Source: Deltaproteobacteria bacterium RBG_13_43_22 (GTDB lineage: Bacteria > Desulfobacterota > RBG-13-43-22). Taken from it: a stretch of DNA of 64,000 nucleotides. Made by a program: the position numbers and the translations under genes. Location: the NCBI GenBank assembly GCA_001797675.1, contig MGQB01000017.1, positions 1 to 64,000 on the forward strand, given 5' to 3'. This document shows, one piece after another, positions 8,418 through 17,239 of this stretch; the first letter of the stretch is position 1; each line of letters opens with the position of its first letter. The notes under the pieces are model-generated. The model made no database searches, was not told the DNA's origin, and saw only the letters and a list, made by a program, of their open reading frames with translations.

Positions 8418-10145
8418 ATGAAAGTCCGTCTGGCAAAAAAGGCAGGGTTTTGTATGGGAGTCCGCCGGGCCATGGAACTGGCCCTGGAGGCCAATTACCA
8501 CTATCCCGATCCTATTTACACCTTTGGACCCTTGATCCATAACCCCCAGGTTTTATCGATGCTCGAACAAAAAGGGATCCATATCCTGGACCCCAATCAG
8601 GATCAACAAACCGGTACGGTCGTTATCAGGGCTCACGGCATCCCCCCTCAGGACCACGAACGATTGAGAAAGAACGGCTGTACTATAGTGGACGCCACTT
8701 GTCCAAGGGTGATTAAGGTCCAGGCCATTATCAAAAAATATGCTCAGGAAGGATACACCTCGATCATTGTCGGAGATCGGGATCATCCGGAAGTCATCGG
8801 ACTGCTGGGCTATTCTCAAAACCAGGGGATTGTCCTGACCCATCCCGATCAGGTCGAAGATCTGCCGGAGTTGAACAAGGTGATTGTGGTGGCCCAAACG
8901 ACTCAGGATGAATCCCTCTTTCAGAGGGCCGTTAAAAAATTAAGAAAGCGGTTTCCCGATAGTCTTATTTTCAATACGATTTGTAATGCCACCCATGAAC
9001 GTCAGGAAGAGGTGCACAACCTGGCCCGGCAGGTGGATGGGCTGGTTATCGTAGGGGGTTATAACAGCGGGAATACCCGACGACTGGTGGGAATCACCGA
9101 ATCCGTAGGTACCCCCTGTTTCCATGTCGAAACAGAAGATCAATTAGATAAGCAGGAAATCCGACGATTCAAGACCATCGGGGTTACCGCTGGGGCTTCA
9201 ACCCCCAATTGGATGATACGAAAGGTGGTCCAGGAACTGGAAGGGATCAAGGGTCAGGGAGAATATTGGTGGAGTGCAATTCTTTTTCGTTGTGTCCGTT
9301 TCCTTTTAAAAAGTAATCTAATGATAGCCTTGGGGGCCGGGTGTTTGACCCTGGCGGCCGCCCGGTTACGACAAACCCCTTTAAACGGGATTTATTTTGC
9401 CGTAACCTTCTTCCATATTTATGCCATGCACATTTTGAATCATCTCCTGGATCGGGGGGCTGCAGAATACAACGACCCGGATCGCTCTCAATTTTATCGG
9501 CGATATCGACCGGCCTTCTTCATTTCAGGGACAGGAGCCGCCTTATTTTCCCTGGCCCTGGCCTTGACCCTGGGCTGGGCACCGTTCCTTTTCTTGATCG
9601 CCATGAGTACCCTGGGCATCCTATACAGCTTTCAGATCGTACCGGCTGTTTGGCAGCGGTTTACGAAAATGAAAAAGATTAAAGACATCCCGGCCTCCAA
9701 GACCCTTTCGGTGGCCCTGGGTTGGGGCGGTGTAACCACTTTGATTCCGGCCATGGCGGAACATCAGCCTTTCAGTTTTTCTCTGATTATTATCTTTTTG
9801 ATCATTTGTGCTTTTGTCTATATTCGCTCCGGCCTTTTTGATGTCTTGGATATACAGGGAGACCTGATCGTAGGCAAGGAAACCTTGCCGATTATTATTG
9901 GAGAAGAAAAAACCATCCGTCTCCTGAAAGGGTTAAGCCTGGCGACGATGATCAGTTTATCGGCAGGATCCCTTTGGGGTCTTCTGCCTCTTTGGAGTCT
10001 GTGGCTGCTGATCAGCCTTCTGTTTCAGTTTGGTTTTTTGATCATTTACGAAAAAAATCGGGCTTTGCCAGGAAGCGTTTTTTTCGAGGCAATGGTGGAA
10101 TCCGGTTTTATCCTGGCCGGATTGACAGCTCTGTTAATACCTTAG
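8418..10145 (+). CDS. ispH: Fusion of IspH (HMBPP reductase) with a UbiA-type prenyltransferase
   Basis: This 575-residue protein is about twice the length of IspH. Residues 1-280 are a complete IspH: KAGFCMGVRRA, DATCPRV and FNTICNATHERQ supply the three iron-sulfur cysteines, and HPEV, AQTTQ and GGYNSGNTRRL are also present. IspH makes IPP and DMAPP in the last step of the MEP pathway. Residues 290-575 form about eight membrane helices with the two aspartate-rich motifs of UbiA prenyltransferases, NHLLDRGAAEYND and FDVLDIQGD. No stop or frameshift separates the halves. The fusion would tether a [4Fe-4S] cytosolic reductase to the membrane and link isoprenoid supply to prenyl transfer; the acceptor is unknown. 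Confidence 0.9.
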   Translation: MKVRLAKKAGFCMGVRRAMELALEANYHYPDPIYTFGPLIHNPQVLSMLEQKGIHILDPNQDQQTGTVVIRAHGIPPQDHERLRKNGCTIVDATCPRVIKVQAIIKKYAQEGYTSIIVGDRDHPEVIGLLGYSQNQGIVLTHPDQVEDLPELNKVIVVAQTTQDESLFQRAVKKLRKRFPDSLIFNTICNATHERQEEVHNLARQVDGLVIVGGYNSGNTRRLVGITESVGTPCFHVETEDQLDKQEIRRFKTIGVTAGASTPNWMIRKVVQELEGIKGQGEYWWSAILFRCVRFLLKSNLMIALGAGCLTLAAARLRQTPLNGIYFAVTFFHIYAMHILNHLLDRGAAEYNDPDRSQFYRRYRPAFFISGTGAALFSLALALTLGWAPFLFLIAMSTLGILYSFQIVPAVWQRFTKMKKIKDIPASKTLSVALGWGGVTTLIPAMAEHQPFSFSLIIIFLIICAFVYIRSGLFDVLDIQGDLIVGKETLPIIIGEEKTIRLLKGLSLATMISLSAGSLWGLLPLWSLWLLISLLFQFGFLIIYEKNRALPGSVFFEAMVESGFILAGLTALLIP

Positions 10146-10149
10146 AAAA

Positions 10150-10293
10150 GTGACCAGTGACCAGTGGCCAGTGATATTTCCGGGGAAATCAGGAATGAAA
10201 AACGAGGTACGATATTGAGCTTTAATCCCACAACCCTATTCTTTCGTCCATCGTCTTTCTTTTTTCAACCCTCGTCACTCGTTACTCGTCACC
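10150..10293. repeat. Intergenic word-repeat block with inverted arms
   Basis: The left part (10150-10174) repeats GTGACCAGTGACCAG-like words, and the right part (10271-10293) repeats CTCGTCACTCGTTACTCG-like words, which are approximately the reverse complement. Together they form a long imperfect hairpin between the ispH-ubiA stop and the glycosyltransferase start. Other intergenic gaps in this window hold blocks of the same architecture but different words. Confidence 0.55.
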
Positions 10294-10312
10294 CGACACT
10301 TTTTAGGCTGAA

Positions 10313-11170
10313 ATGTCCCTTCCCCTCGTAAGCGTCATTATCCCGACCTACAACCGGTCTTCCTTTGTCATGGAGGCGGTTGATTCTGTCTTCAAACAAA
10401 CTTTTGGGAATTTTGAGTTGATCGTGGTCGATGACGGGTCCACTGATGGTACGGCAGAGTTCTTAAGCCGATATCAAGGAGGTTTCATTTACACCTTCCA
10501 GAACAATCAGGGGGTCAGCACAGCCAGAAATCGAGGGCTTCAAATGGCATGCGGGAAATGGATTGCCTTTTTAGATTCCGATGATCTCTGGCTTCCCGGG
10601 AAATTAGAAGCCCAGATCCGTTTCCTTTCCAAAAACCCGGGAGCAATGATTTGCCAGACCGAAGAGATCTGGATTCGCAACGGGCGCCGTTTGAATCCAG
10701 GGAAAAAACATCAAAAAATTTCCGGAGATATTTTTGCTCCCTCTCTCCTTCTTTGTCTGGTAAGCCCCTCGGCCGTTATGATCAAAAGGGAAGTATTTGA
10801 GCGGGTGGGTTATTTTGACGAGGGCCTCCCGGCCTGTGAGGATTATGACCTCTGGCTCAGAATTTCTGCGCACTTTCCCGTTTTTTTGATCGACCAGCCC
10901 TTGGTAATCAAACGGGGAGGACATTCGGACCAGCTTTCCCGAACCATACCGGGCTTGGACCGCTTTCGTATCCGGGCCCTGGTAAAAATTTTGAGTTCGG
11001 GCCGGTTATCTGCCGGGCAATACGACCTGGCCTCTAAAGAACTGAAAACCAAATGCCGTATTTACGGTCAGGGGTGTCTAAAGCGGGGCAAGACGGAAGA
11101 AGGGAATTTTTATCTCGACCTGCCGGGGTCTTTGATGGAAAATACCCGCAACAATATTTTGAAATTTTAG
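10313..11170 (+). CDS. Glycosyltransferase family 2
   Basis: A 285-residue GT-A enzyme. It begins with PLVSVIIPTYNRSSFVMEAV and has the nucleotide-binding IVVDDGSTDGT, the DxD-type FLDSDDLW near residue 90, and the acceptor-site ED motif in CEDYDLWLRIS near 185. GT2 enzymes transfer sugars from nucleotide donors to lipids, polysaccharides or proteins. No membrane segment is seen, so it is a soluble or peripheral enzyme. It has no glycan-cluster neighbours, so donor and acceptor cannot be inferred. Confidence 0.9.
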   Translation: MSLPLVSVIIPTYNRSSFVMEAVDSVFKQTFGNFELIVVDDGSTDGTAEFLSRYQGGFIYTFQNNQGVSTARNRGLQMACGKWIAFLDSDDLWLPGKLEAQIRFLSKNPGAMICQTEEIWIRNGRRLNPGKKHQKISGDIFAPSLLLCLVSPSAVMIKREVFERVGYFDEGLPACEDYDLWLRISAHFPVFLIDQPLVIKRGGHSDQLSRTIPGLDRFRIRALVKILSSGRLSAGQYDLASKELKTKCRIYGQGCLKRGKTEEGNFYLDLPGSLMENTRNNILKF

Positions 11171-11197
11171 AATCCAGTATGAACTTTTAAAGATGAT

Positions 11198-11274
11198 TTG
11201 ACATTTTTATTTCGGATTCTCTATAGTAGGCCATAGGATTCAAACCACCTCTATTGGTTAAAAACGCAGAGGTG
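11198..11274 (+). promoter_or_regulatory. Promoter and structured leader of the L,D-transpeptidase gene
   Basis: TTGACA (11198-11203) and TATAGT (11222-11227) with an 18-base spacer form a good sigma70-type promoter. The leader of about 90 bases contains a hairpin with exact 7-base arms CACCTCT (11246-11252) and AGAGGTG (11268-11274), flanked by GGATT and AATCC that could extend it. No known riboswitch class is recognised. Confidence 0.5.
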
Positions 11275-11320
11275 CCATTTCAAAATCCGAGGAGTAAGAA
11301 TCGATAAAAACCCAAAGCGC

Positions 11321-12022
11321 ATGAACAACCAATCTTCAATCAACGATTTCTATGTTGGTTTGCCCAAATTGTTGCTTTTCCTTTTGTCGACTTTGATATT
11401 TCTGGGATTTTTGTCCTGTCGTCAGGTGATCCCTCCTCCCCAAACAGCGATTGCCCTTCCTTCTCCTCCGGGACCGCTTTCAACACCTGCCCGGCCTTCG
11501 CCCGAGGAAACGGCTTTGACTGCCCGGGCCGTGGTGGACATTCCTCCCCCAGTCCCGATACTGCCTCCTCTGGAAGATAAGATTAAACTCCTTCCCCCGG
11601 AGTCATGGAAAATCGTGATCAAAAAAAACCAAAGAAAGCTCCTCCTCTTTCAGCAAGGGGAATTGATGAAAATATATCCGGTTGATCTGGGAGAAAAACC
11701 TATAGGACCGAAACTCCACCACGGGGACATGAAGACTCCCGAAGGGGAATACCGGGTTATTGCCAAAAAAGAACAGGAGCAAACCAAATATTATTTGGCC
11801 TTCCTTTTGGACTACCCCAATGAGTCGGATCGAATTCGTTATGAACTGGCCCTGAAAAACAACCGGCTTCCCAAAGATATAGGGATTGGCGGTCTAATTG
11901 AGATTCATGGGGGCGGGAAAGGGGTCGATTGGACTCAAGGTTGTATTGCCTTGCTTAATCCCCACATGGTGGAACTGTTTAATCAAATCCCGGTTGGGAC
12001 CACGGTCTGGATCGAACCTTGA
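11321..12022 (+). CDS. L,D-transpeptidase (YkuD domain), probable lipoprotein
   Basis: This 233-residue protein has a membrane-targeting segment (15-32) ending in a lipobox-like FLSC, a proline-rich linker (35-85) and a YkuD catalytic domain. The active-site pattern H-G-x-G-(x7)-T-Q-G-C is visible as IHGGGKGVDWTQGCIAL near residues 190-207. These enzymes form 3-3 crosslinks in peptidoglycan or attach proteins to it, in the periplasm. The domain resembles the ErfK/YafK type, with the substrate-side HHGDMKTPEGEY. It is a single gene with its own promoter. Confidence 0.9.
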   Translation: MNNQSSINDFYVGLPKLLLFLLSTLIFLGFLSCRQVIPPPQTAIALPSPPGPLSTPARPSPEETALTARAVVDIPPPVPILPPLEDKIKLLPPESWKIVIKKNQRKLLLFQQGELMKIYPVDLGEKPIGPKLHHGDMKTPEGEYRVIAKKEQEQTKYYLAFLLDYPNESDRIRYELALKNNRLPKDIGIGGLIEIHGGGKGVDWTQGCIALLNPHMVELFNQIPVGTTVWIEP

Positions 12023-12427
12023 AACGGCCGGACTTGCCCCTTCACTTTTCCCCAACTATTTATGGTAACACTATTTTTAGGACCGGGGGCAAGAGGGATT
12101 TTCTTCAGAGTTGCCAACCCAAAGACTCCGGACCTTTATCCCCGAGCCAAGTTTTGAAATATTGACAAAGCAGGCCGAACAAAAACTCCAAAAAAGCAAA
12201 GATCAATAGCTATTTTCCAATCCACATAAATATCAGGGCCGGCATATAAATAGTAGGTTGCCTTTTGGACAACCCTGAAGAAAAGCCCCCCCGCCCCCGG
12301 GAAAACAGATCAGGCGACGGAAGTGACCAAAAGTGAAGGGGGAGCAGAACAACCGGCCTCTTGACAAAAGGGGATTGATTATTATCTTGTAAACAGTTAA
12401 GTTGTGGTAGACGAAGGAGGATAGTAT
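12023..12427. other. Gene-free intergenic stretch upstream of fmdB
   Basis: No supported gene in about 400 bases. A probable fmdB promoter is present: TTGACA at 12361-12366, 16 bases, TATCTT at 12383-12388, then AAGGAGG before the ATG. A CCCTTCACTTTT sequence near 12040 recurs in inverted orientation near 12330. Nothing else stands out. Confidence 0.4.
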
Positions 12428-12637
12428 ATGCCTATTTATGAATATCGCTGTCAAAACTGTTCCCAGGTATTCGAAAAAATTACCTGGAATTCAAAAAATG
12501 AATTAATAAAATGCCCTTATTGTAATGGAGCGAAGGTCCATCGACTGCTATCGACTTTTTCCAAGGCCGGCAGTCAGACCGGTGATGGAATTTCGATGCC
12601 CTCCACCTGCGGACCGTCTTCCTCAGGATTTTCTTGA
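12428..12637 (+). CDS. FmdB family zinc-ribbon protein
   Basis: A 69-residue protein with the FmdB signature: MPIYEYRCQNCSQVFE at the N-terminus and a second CPYC pair near residue 35, giving a CxxC-CxxC zinc ribbon, then a glycine/serine-rich tail. First named as a putative regulator of formamidase in Methylophilus; its real function is unknown in most bacteria. It has a strong AAGGAGG ribosome site. A 29-codon membrane-peptide gene follows 43 bases later. Confidence 0.9.
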   Translation: MPIYEYRCQNCSQVFEKITWNSKNELIKCPYCNGAKVHRLLSTFSKAGSQTGDGISMPSTCGPSSSGFS

Positions 12638-12680
12638 GCTTCATAACTTTAAAGAACCGGGCGTTCTTTAGGAAGGAAAA

Positions 12681-12770
12681 ATGAAAACTGTTTTCTGGTT
12701 ACTAATCGTTATTGCCGGCTGGTATGCCCTGAATCGGTGGGTCTTCCCGAAACTTGGAATACAGGGTTGA
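12681..12770 (+). CDS. Small membrane peptide (29 residues) beside fmdB
   Basis: ATG at 12681 after GGAAGGAAAA opens a 29-codon frame: one hydrophobic helix (VFWLLIVIAGWYALN) followed by RWVFPKLGIQG and a TGA stop. The ribosome site, the transmembrane pattern and the conserved-looking aromatic/RW end support a real gene; peptides of this kind beside fmdB occur in other Deltaproteobacteria to my recollection. Function unknown. Confidence 0.55.
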   Translation: MKTVFWLLIVIAGWYALNRWVFPKLGIQG

Positions 12771-12845
12771 ATGTCTTCCTCTTCTTGCCAGGTTGAAGGG
12801 CAAGACAAAGAAAAAGGTTTTAACAAAGATAGTTGAAATTTATCG

Positions 12846-12921
12846 GTTGCGAGGTGCGGGTTACGAGTTGTGAGTTTTTAGAGGCAAGGTTTCGATTTTT
12901 TAACCCGCAACCCGTAACACC
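12846..12921. repeat. Intergenic word-repeat block with inverted arms
   Basis: The left arm (12846-12874) is built of GGTGCGGGTTACGAG-like words. The right arm (12902-12921), AACCCGCAACCCGTAACACC, is their approximate reverse complement. It has the same design as the blocks near 10.2, 23.05, 41.5 and 57.3 kb but a different vocabulary. Confidence 0.5.
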
Positions 12922-13020
12922 AAACTATAATTAAAGTTAGAGATAAATTTTTAGATAACACTTTGTAAGAATCTAACCAAAAATATTTGGAACTGAGATC
13001 GTTTTTTAAAGCTCTTACGA

Positions 13021-16000
13021 CTAACCCAGCACCTCTCTAATCTTCTTCGATAATTCACCTATATTGAATGGTTTCTGAATAAATCCGTTGCAGCCCTTTT
13101 TCATGATGCGGATGGCCTGCCCATTCAGACTGTAACCGCTCGAAAGAATTACCTTAACCCGGGGATTGATCTTTTTCAAGGCGTCATAGATTTCTCCGCC
13201 GTTCATAATCGGCATAACCATATCCAGGATGACCAGATCGATTTTGTCTTTACCTTGTTCATAAAGGATCAGGGCATCCTCACCGCTCTTCGCCAAGGAA
13301 ACCGTATAGCCGAGTTTTTGTAATATGGCCATCCCCACTTTAAGAACAGCCTCCTGGTCATCAACCAGCAGAATGGTTTCGGTGCCCTGCAACACTTGAT
13401 CGGGGATTATATTATCTTTAACCCATGTTTTTTCTGAAGCCGGCAGGTAAATGGTAAAGGTCGTTCCTTTCCCTTTTTCACTGTAGACATTGATAGTACC
13501 GCCATGGTTCTTAATCACACCGTAGGCGGAGGCCAATCCCAGTCCGGTTCCTCTCCCCATTTCTTTGGTGGTAAAGAAAGGTTCAAATATTCTCTGCCGG
13601 GTTGCTTCATCCATACCGGCCCCGGTATCGGTTATGGAGACCTTCACGTATTTCCCGGGTTTCATGGAGTAGAGACTGCAATAGACTTCATCGAGAACGA
13701 TATTTCTGGTTTCCAGGTAGAGTTCTCCTCCTGCCGGCATGGCTTGCCAGGCATTGACGAAGAGATTCAAGAGAACCTGCTCAATCTGTCCCCGGTCCAC
13801 TTCGACGGGCCAGAGATCTTCCTCGTGTTTCAGGAAGATACTGATCTCCTTTTTCGTCCTGCCGAACATTTCCGATGACCTGGCAAGCAGTTCACTTAAA
13901 TGGGTCGGTTTGATTTCGTACTTGCCTCCACGGGCAAATCCCAAAAGCTGTTTGGTAAGGTCCGCCCCGCTCTGAATTTGTCCTTCGATAATTTTCAATT
14001 TTTCGTAATCGGGATGATGGGGGTCCTTATCCATGAGCATCAGGGAGGTATAACCGAGGATGGTCATCAGCAGATTATTAAAGTCATGGGCAATACCGCC
14101 GGCCAAGGTACCTATGGCTTCCATTTTTTGCGATTGAAGAAGCTGCCCTTCAAGACGTTTTTGTATGGTAATGTCTTCACAGGTCATCAGAATTTCGCCG
14201 GTATTCAACCGCCCGAACACAAACCTGATTTCCCGCTTCGTTCCGCTTTTATCGGCCACTGTATAAATCTTCGATCTCTTAAAAACCGGATTCGGATCCT
14301 TTAAATCAGAAACCCATTCGGAAATAACCCTCTTTCTGTAATCGGGATCCGGGTAGGCCTTTTTAAACCAGGTTCTCCCATTGGGAACATCCGTCAAATC
14401 ATAACCCAGAATTTCCTTGAACCGCGGATTGATATAGGTATAAATTCCCTGGTTATCGATCAAAACCATTCCAAAGGGGGCATTGTCGGCGAGGGCTTGA
14501 AACCGCTCTCTCTCGTTATTCAGAGCTTCTTCATCTCGTTTTCGGTCGGTAATATCCAATAAGGTTCCAATGATTGCGGGTCTTCCTTGATAAATCGTCC
14601 GGGAACCATAGGCCTCAACCGTGATGATTTTTTTGTTTTTGGTAATTTCCCTGAATTCGAAGTGAAGGGATTCGACTTCTCCAGACAAACGTTTTCTGGT
14701 GTTTTCCTCCACCATAGGCCAGTCTTCGGGTAAGATCAGATCCTTAGGTCCTTTTTTATCCAGGAGTTCTTCGACCGTGTATCCGTGTATTTCAGCATTT
14801 TTTGCATTAATATACTTAAAAATACCATCCTGAAGGAGGTAAACCCCAACCAGGGATTTCTCCACCAAATCTCTGAATTTTTGTTCGGATTCCCTTATAG
14901 CCTCTTCTGAGCGCTTGCGTTCGTTGATCTCCTTCCTGATAATCTCCTCGGCCTGTTGACGTTCGGCGTTCTTTATCTCCAGGGTTTCGGCCATCTCGTC
15001 AAAGGCCTTGGCCAACTCACCCAATTCATCATTTTGATAGTTCAACCCGGTTCGGGTTGTTAAATCTCCTTGCTCCAATTTACGCGAAGCATCAACCAGT
15101 TTATTGAGCCGTTTGACGATGATGGCATTTCCCAAAAACCAGGCCGAGATCACAGCAACAATGAAAGCGATGCCCAGGAGCAACACATTAACGGTTAAAG
15201 CCTTTTTGGCCTGATAGAGGGCTTTTTCTTCCGGAATGCCGACCCTGATAAAAGCATAAGGGGGATCGTTTTCCCTCAAACGCATCGTTTGATAGGCAAT
15301 AAGGCGTTTTGATCCATCCTCCCCTCTGAAAGGAAAGACCCCTTCCCTGGCTTGGGTCGACATATAAGCGATTATCTCGGGAAGATCGGGCTTCGGTTTA
15401 TTGTCTTCCTTGCCCGGGTAACGGAATAAAAGGGTGCCCTGGTGATCACTGAAAGATAAGGTGGTTCCCTGGGGTAATTTATTCATGGGAAACATCCGAG
15501 CATAACGGGCAAGATCCAGAGAAACACCGATAATCCCACTGACCCGGCCCGCGGTATCGACTATGGGATAGGCGAAATGGAGTACCGGTCGTTTTACGGC
15601 CGGGCAGATGGCATATTCACCTACAGAGAATTCCTTGCTCCTTACCGTGTCCTGAAAATATTTTCTTTGAGCCACGCTTACCGGGGCAGGCGGCAGGGGA
15701 TGGGCCGAGGAGCACACAATTCCTTCTGCGTTAACAATAAAAAGGGTACTGTACAAAGGATTCTGTTTCAGCAATTCACCGAGCAAACTATTACTGACCG
15801 GTGTTTTAATATTTTGTATTTCCGGGACGTTGGCCAAAGTCATCAGAAACTGGCGGGTGCTTTGCACAGCCCGTTCGTGGTCGTAAAAAAAGTTTTTCAC
15901 CACTCCCAGGGCATCTGACTTGGCCATGTCAACGGCATGATATTTTTGTTCTATTCCCGAATAGATGATAATTCCCAAGGCGGGGAGAATCGAAATAAAA

Positions 16001-16083
16001 ACCAGTAACAAGAGGTGTCTTCTGATACTCCTGAAAAATAAAAATTCCACGGAATTCTCCTTAAAAGAAATCCCTGAGCTCAA
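13021..16083 (-). CDS. Hybrid sensor histidine kinase (Cache, HAMP, two PAS, receiver)
   Basis: This 1020-residue membrane sensor has a first helix near 20-45, a periplasmic Cache-type domain (about 50-285), a second helix (295-320) and a HAMP linker (320-375). PAS domains follow at about 400-520 and 525-640. The HisKA helix carries [18 protein letters not shown] (phospho-histidine near 660), the HATPase has [20 protein letters not shown] and GTGLGLA, and a C-terminal receiver (about 895-1020) has phospho-acceptor LVILDMVMP. The ligand is unknown. No cognate response regulator is adjacent. Its own receiver suggests a phosphorelay or feedback. Confidence 0.94.
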   Translation of the reverse strand: MSSGISFKENSVEFLFFRSIRRHLLLLVFISILPALGIIIYSGIEQKYHAVDMAKSDALGVVKNFFYDHERAVQSTRQFLMTLANVPEIQNIKTPVSNSLLGELLKQNPLYSTLFIVNAEGIVCSSAHPLPPAPVSVAQRKYFQDTVRSKEFSVGEYAICPAVKRPVLHFAYPIVDTAGRVSGIIGVSLDLARYARMFPMNKLPQGTTLSFSDHQGTLLFRYPGKEDNKPKPDLPEIIAYMSTQAREGVFPFRGEDGSKRLIAYQTMRLRENDPPYAFIRVGIPEEKALYQAKKALTVNVLLLGIAFIVAVISAWFLGNAIIVKRLNKLVDASRKLEQGDLTTRTGLNYQNDELGELAKAFDEMAETLEIKNAERQQAEEIIRKEINERKRSEEAIRESEQKFRDLVEKSLVGVYLLQDGIFKYINAKNAEIHGYTVEELLDKKGPKDLILPEDWPMVEENTRKRLSGEVESLHFEFREITKNKKIITVEAYGSRTIYQGRPAIIGTLLDITDRKRDEEALNNERERFQALADNAPFGMVLIDNQGIYTYINPRFKEILGYDLTDVPNGRTWFKKAYPDPDYRKRVISEWVSDLKDPNPVFKRSKIYTVADKSGTKREIRFVFGRLNTGEILMTCEDITIQKRLEGQLLQSQKMEAIGTLAGGIAHDFNNLLMTILGYTSLMLMDKDPHHPDYEKLKIIEGQIQSGADLTKQLLGFARGGKYEIKPTHLSELLARSSEMFGRTKKEISIFLKHEEDLWPVEVDRGQIEQVLLNLFVNAWQAMPAGGELYLETRNIVLDEVYCSLYSMKPGKYVKVSITDTGAGMDEATRQRIFEPFFTTKEMGRGTGLGLASAYGVIKNHGGTINVYSEKGKGTTFTIYLPASEKTWVKDNIIPDQVLQGTETILLVDDQEAVLKVGMAILQKLGYTVSLAKSGEDALILYEQGKDKIDLVILDMVMPIMNGGEIYDALKKINPRVKVILSSGYSLNGQAIRIMKKGCNGFIQKPFNIGELSKKIREVLG

Positions 16084-16614
16084 GGAACCAAGGGGATCAA
16101 TCCTAAACCGCCCACTTACTCTTTATCAGGACCGATATTCTAACATGAAAATAGCGTTTGTCGTTAAGCGTTCGGGGTTCGTCGGAACCCATCTTCAGTT
16201 TCATCGCACCCGTCTCCACCAAGTCTGAGAGCCTACTCGGGAAACTTTGAAAACCTTCAATCCTTTTCAAGTTCTAGGAAGACGAAAATTTTAACCATAG
16301 GAATATATTTAGTATTTCGATGATTAACATTTCCATCGCTCTCAAAAATCGGATCAAGGTAGTCGCTTTTCAACACCTTTAATCTATTATCGGTTTTTTG
16401 CATCTATTCTGAAGGAATATGCCTTCATTTTTTGTATGACGAAGAGGGCCCCTCTCTTGGCGATCAGGGAGATGGTTTTGGGGTATGGGGGTATGATGGA
16501 TTGCCTCTGAAATTTGGCGTATAAAACAAGAAAAGAAAAGAAGACCATAATAAAAATGATCATCCTGGATAGGAATGAACTTGCATTTTTTAACCATTTT
16601 GATACTATGGACGG
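16084..16614. other. Gene-free intergenic stretch between divergent genes
   Basis: About 530 bases between the histidine kinase and the DUF4390 gene, transcribed away from each other, AT-rich in its second half. Short frames exist but none has a ribosome site or recognisable protein. It must contain both promoters; I could not place them with confidence. Confidence 0.4.
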
Positions 16615-17211
16615 ATGAAGCGAATTTTATTGAAAAATCAACCCCCTTTCCTCAAGGTCCTTGGCCTTTTTCTGCTGCTTTTTCCCCTGCTTCTTTCCGA
16701 TCCTAAACCGGTTTGGAGCAGACAGGCCCAAATTGCCGATAGTATTGTTACCAACAATCAAGAATATCTTTTGGTTTATTTTATTACCAAAGGCTGCTTC
16801 ACTCCGGAGATGAACAAAGCCATCCAGAATGGGATTCCCACCACCTTTACCTTCCTGATTGAATTGTATCAACCTCGTTCCTTCTGGCCCAATAAACGCA
16901 TCGCTTCCTTAAAATTGCATCATACCATTAAATACGATTCCCTGAGGGAGGAGTACTCCGTCCTTTTAAGTGAAAGAGGAAATCAGACGTTTACGGTCAA
17001 AGAATTCAGCAAAGCCCAGGAGATGATGGCCGATGTCAGCAATATTCAACTGATACTCCTTAAGAACCTGGAAAGAAACAACCAATATCAATTGCGGATC
17101 AAAGCGGAGCTTAACAAAGTCAGACTCCCTTTATATCTCCATTACCTTTTGTTTTTTGTTTCTTTGTGGGATTTTGAAACGGATTGGTATGTAGTCGATT
17201 TCATTTATTAA
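16615..17211 (+). CDS. DUF4390 domain protein
   Basis: A 198-residue protein with an N-terminal signal segment (residues 12-35), then the DUF4390 region in which LLVYFITKGCFTPEMNKAIQ and GIPTTFTFLIEL are visible, and a C-terminal hydrophobic stretch ending in FETDWYVVDFIY. The family is of unknown function and in Deltaproteobacteria typically precedes an NtrY-like kinase, exactly as here (28 bases apart). It is probably periplasmic or membrane-attached and may sense or tune signals for that kinase. Confidence 0.9.
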   Translation: MKRILLKNQPPFLKVLGLFLLLFPLLLSDPKPVWSRQAQIADSIVTNNQEYLLVYFITKGCFTPEMNKAIQNGIPTTFTFLIELYQPRSFWPNKRIASLKLHHTIKYDSLREEYSVLLSERGNQTFTVKEFSKAQEMMADVSNIQLILLKNLERNNQYQLRIKAELNKVRLPLYLHYLLFFVSLWDFETDWYVVDFIY

Positions 17212-17239
17212 CCAAGGAAATACCTTCCTCGACAGGTCT

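Noticed and set aside
683-12275. Shared 14-mer GGTTGTCCAAAAGG at about 683 and, inverted, at about 12262
   Set aside because: Several 14-base matches are expected by chance in 64 kb, and no longer similarity surrounds it.
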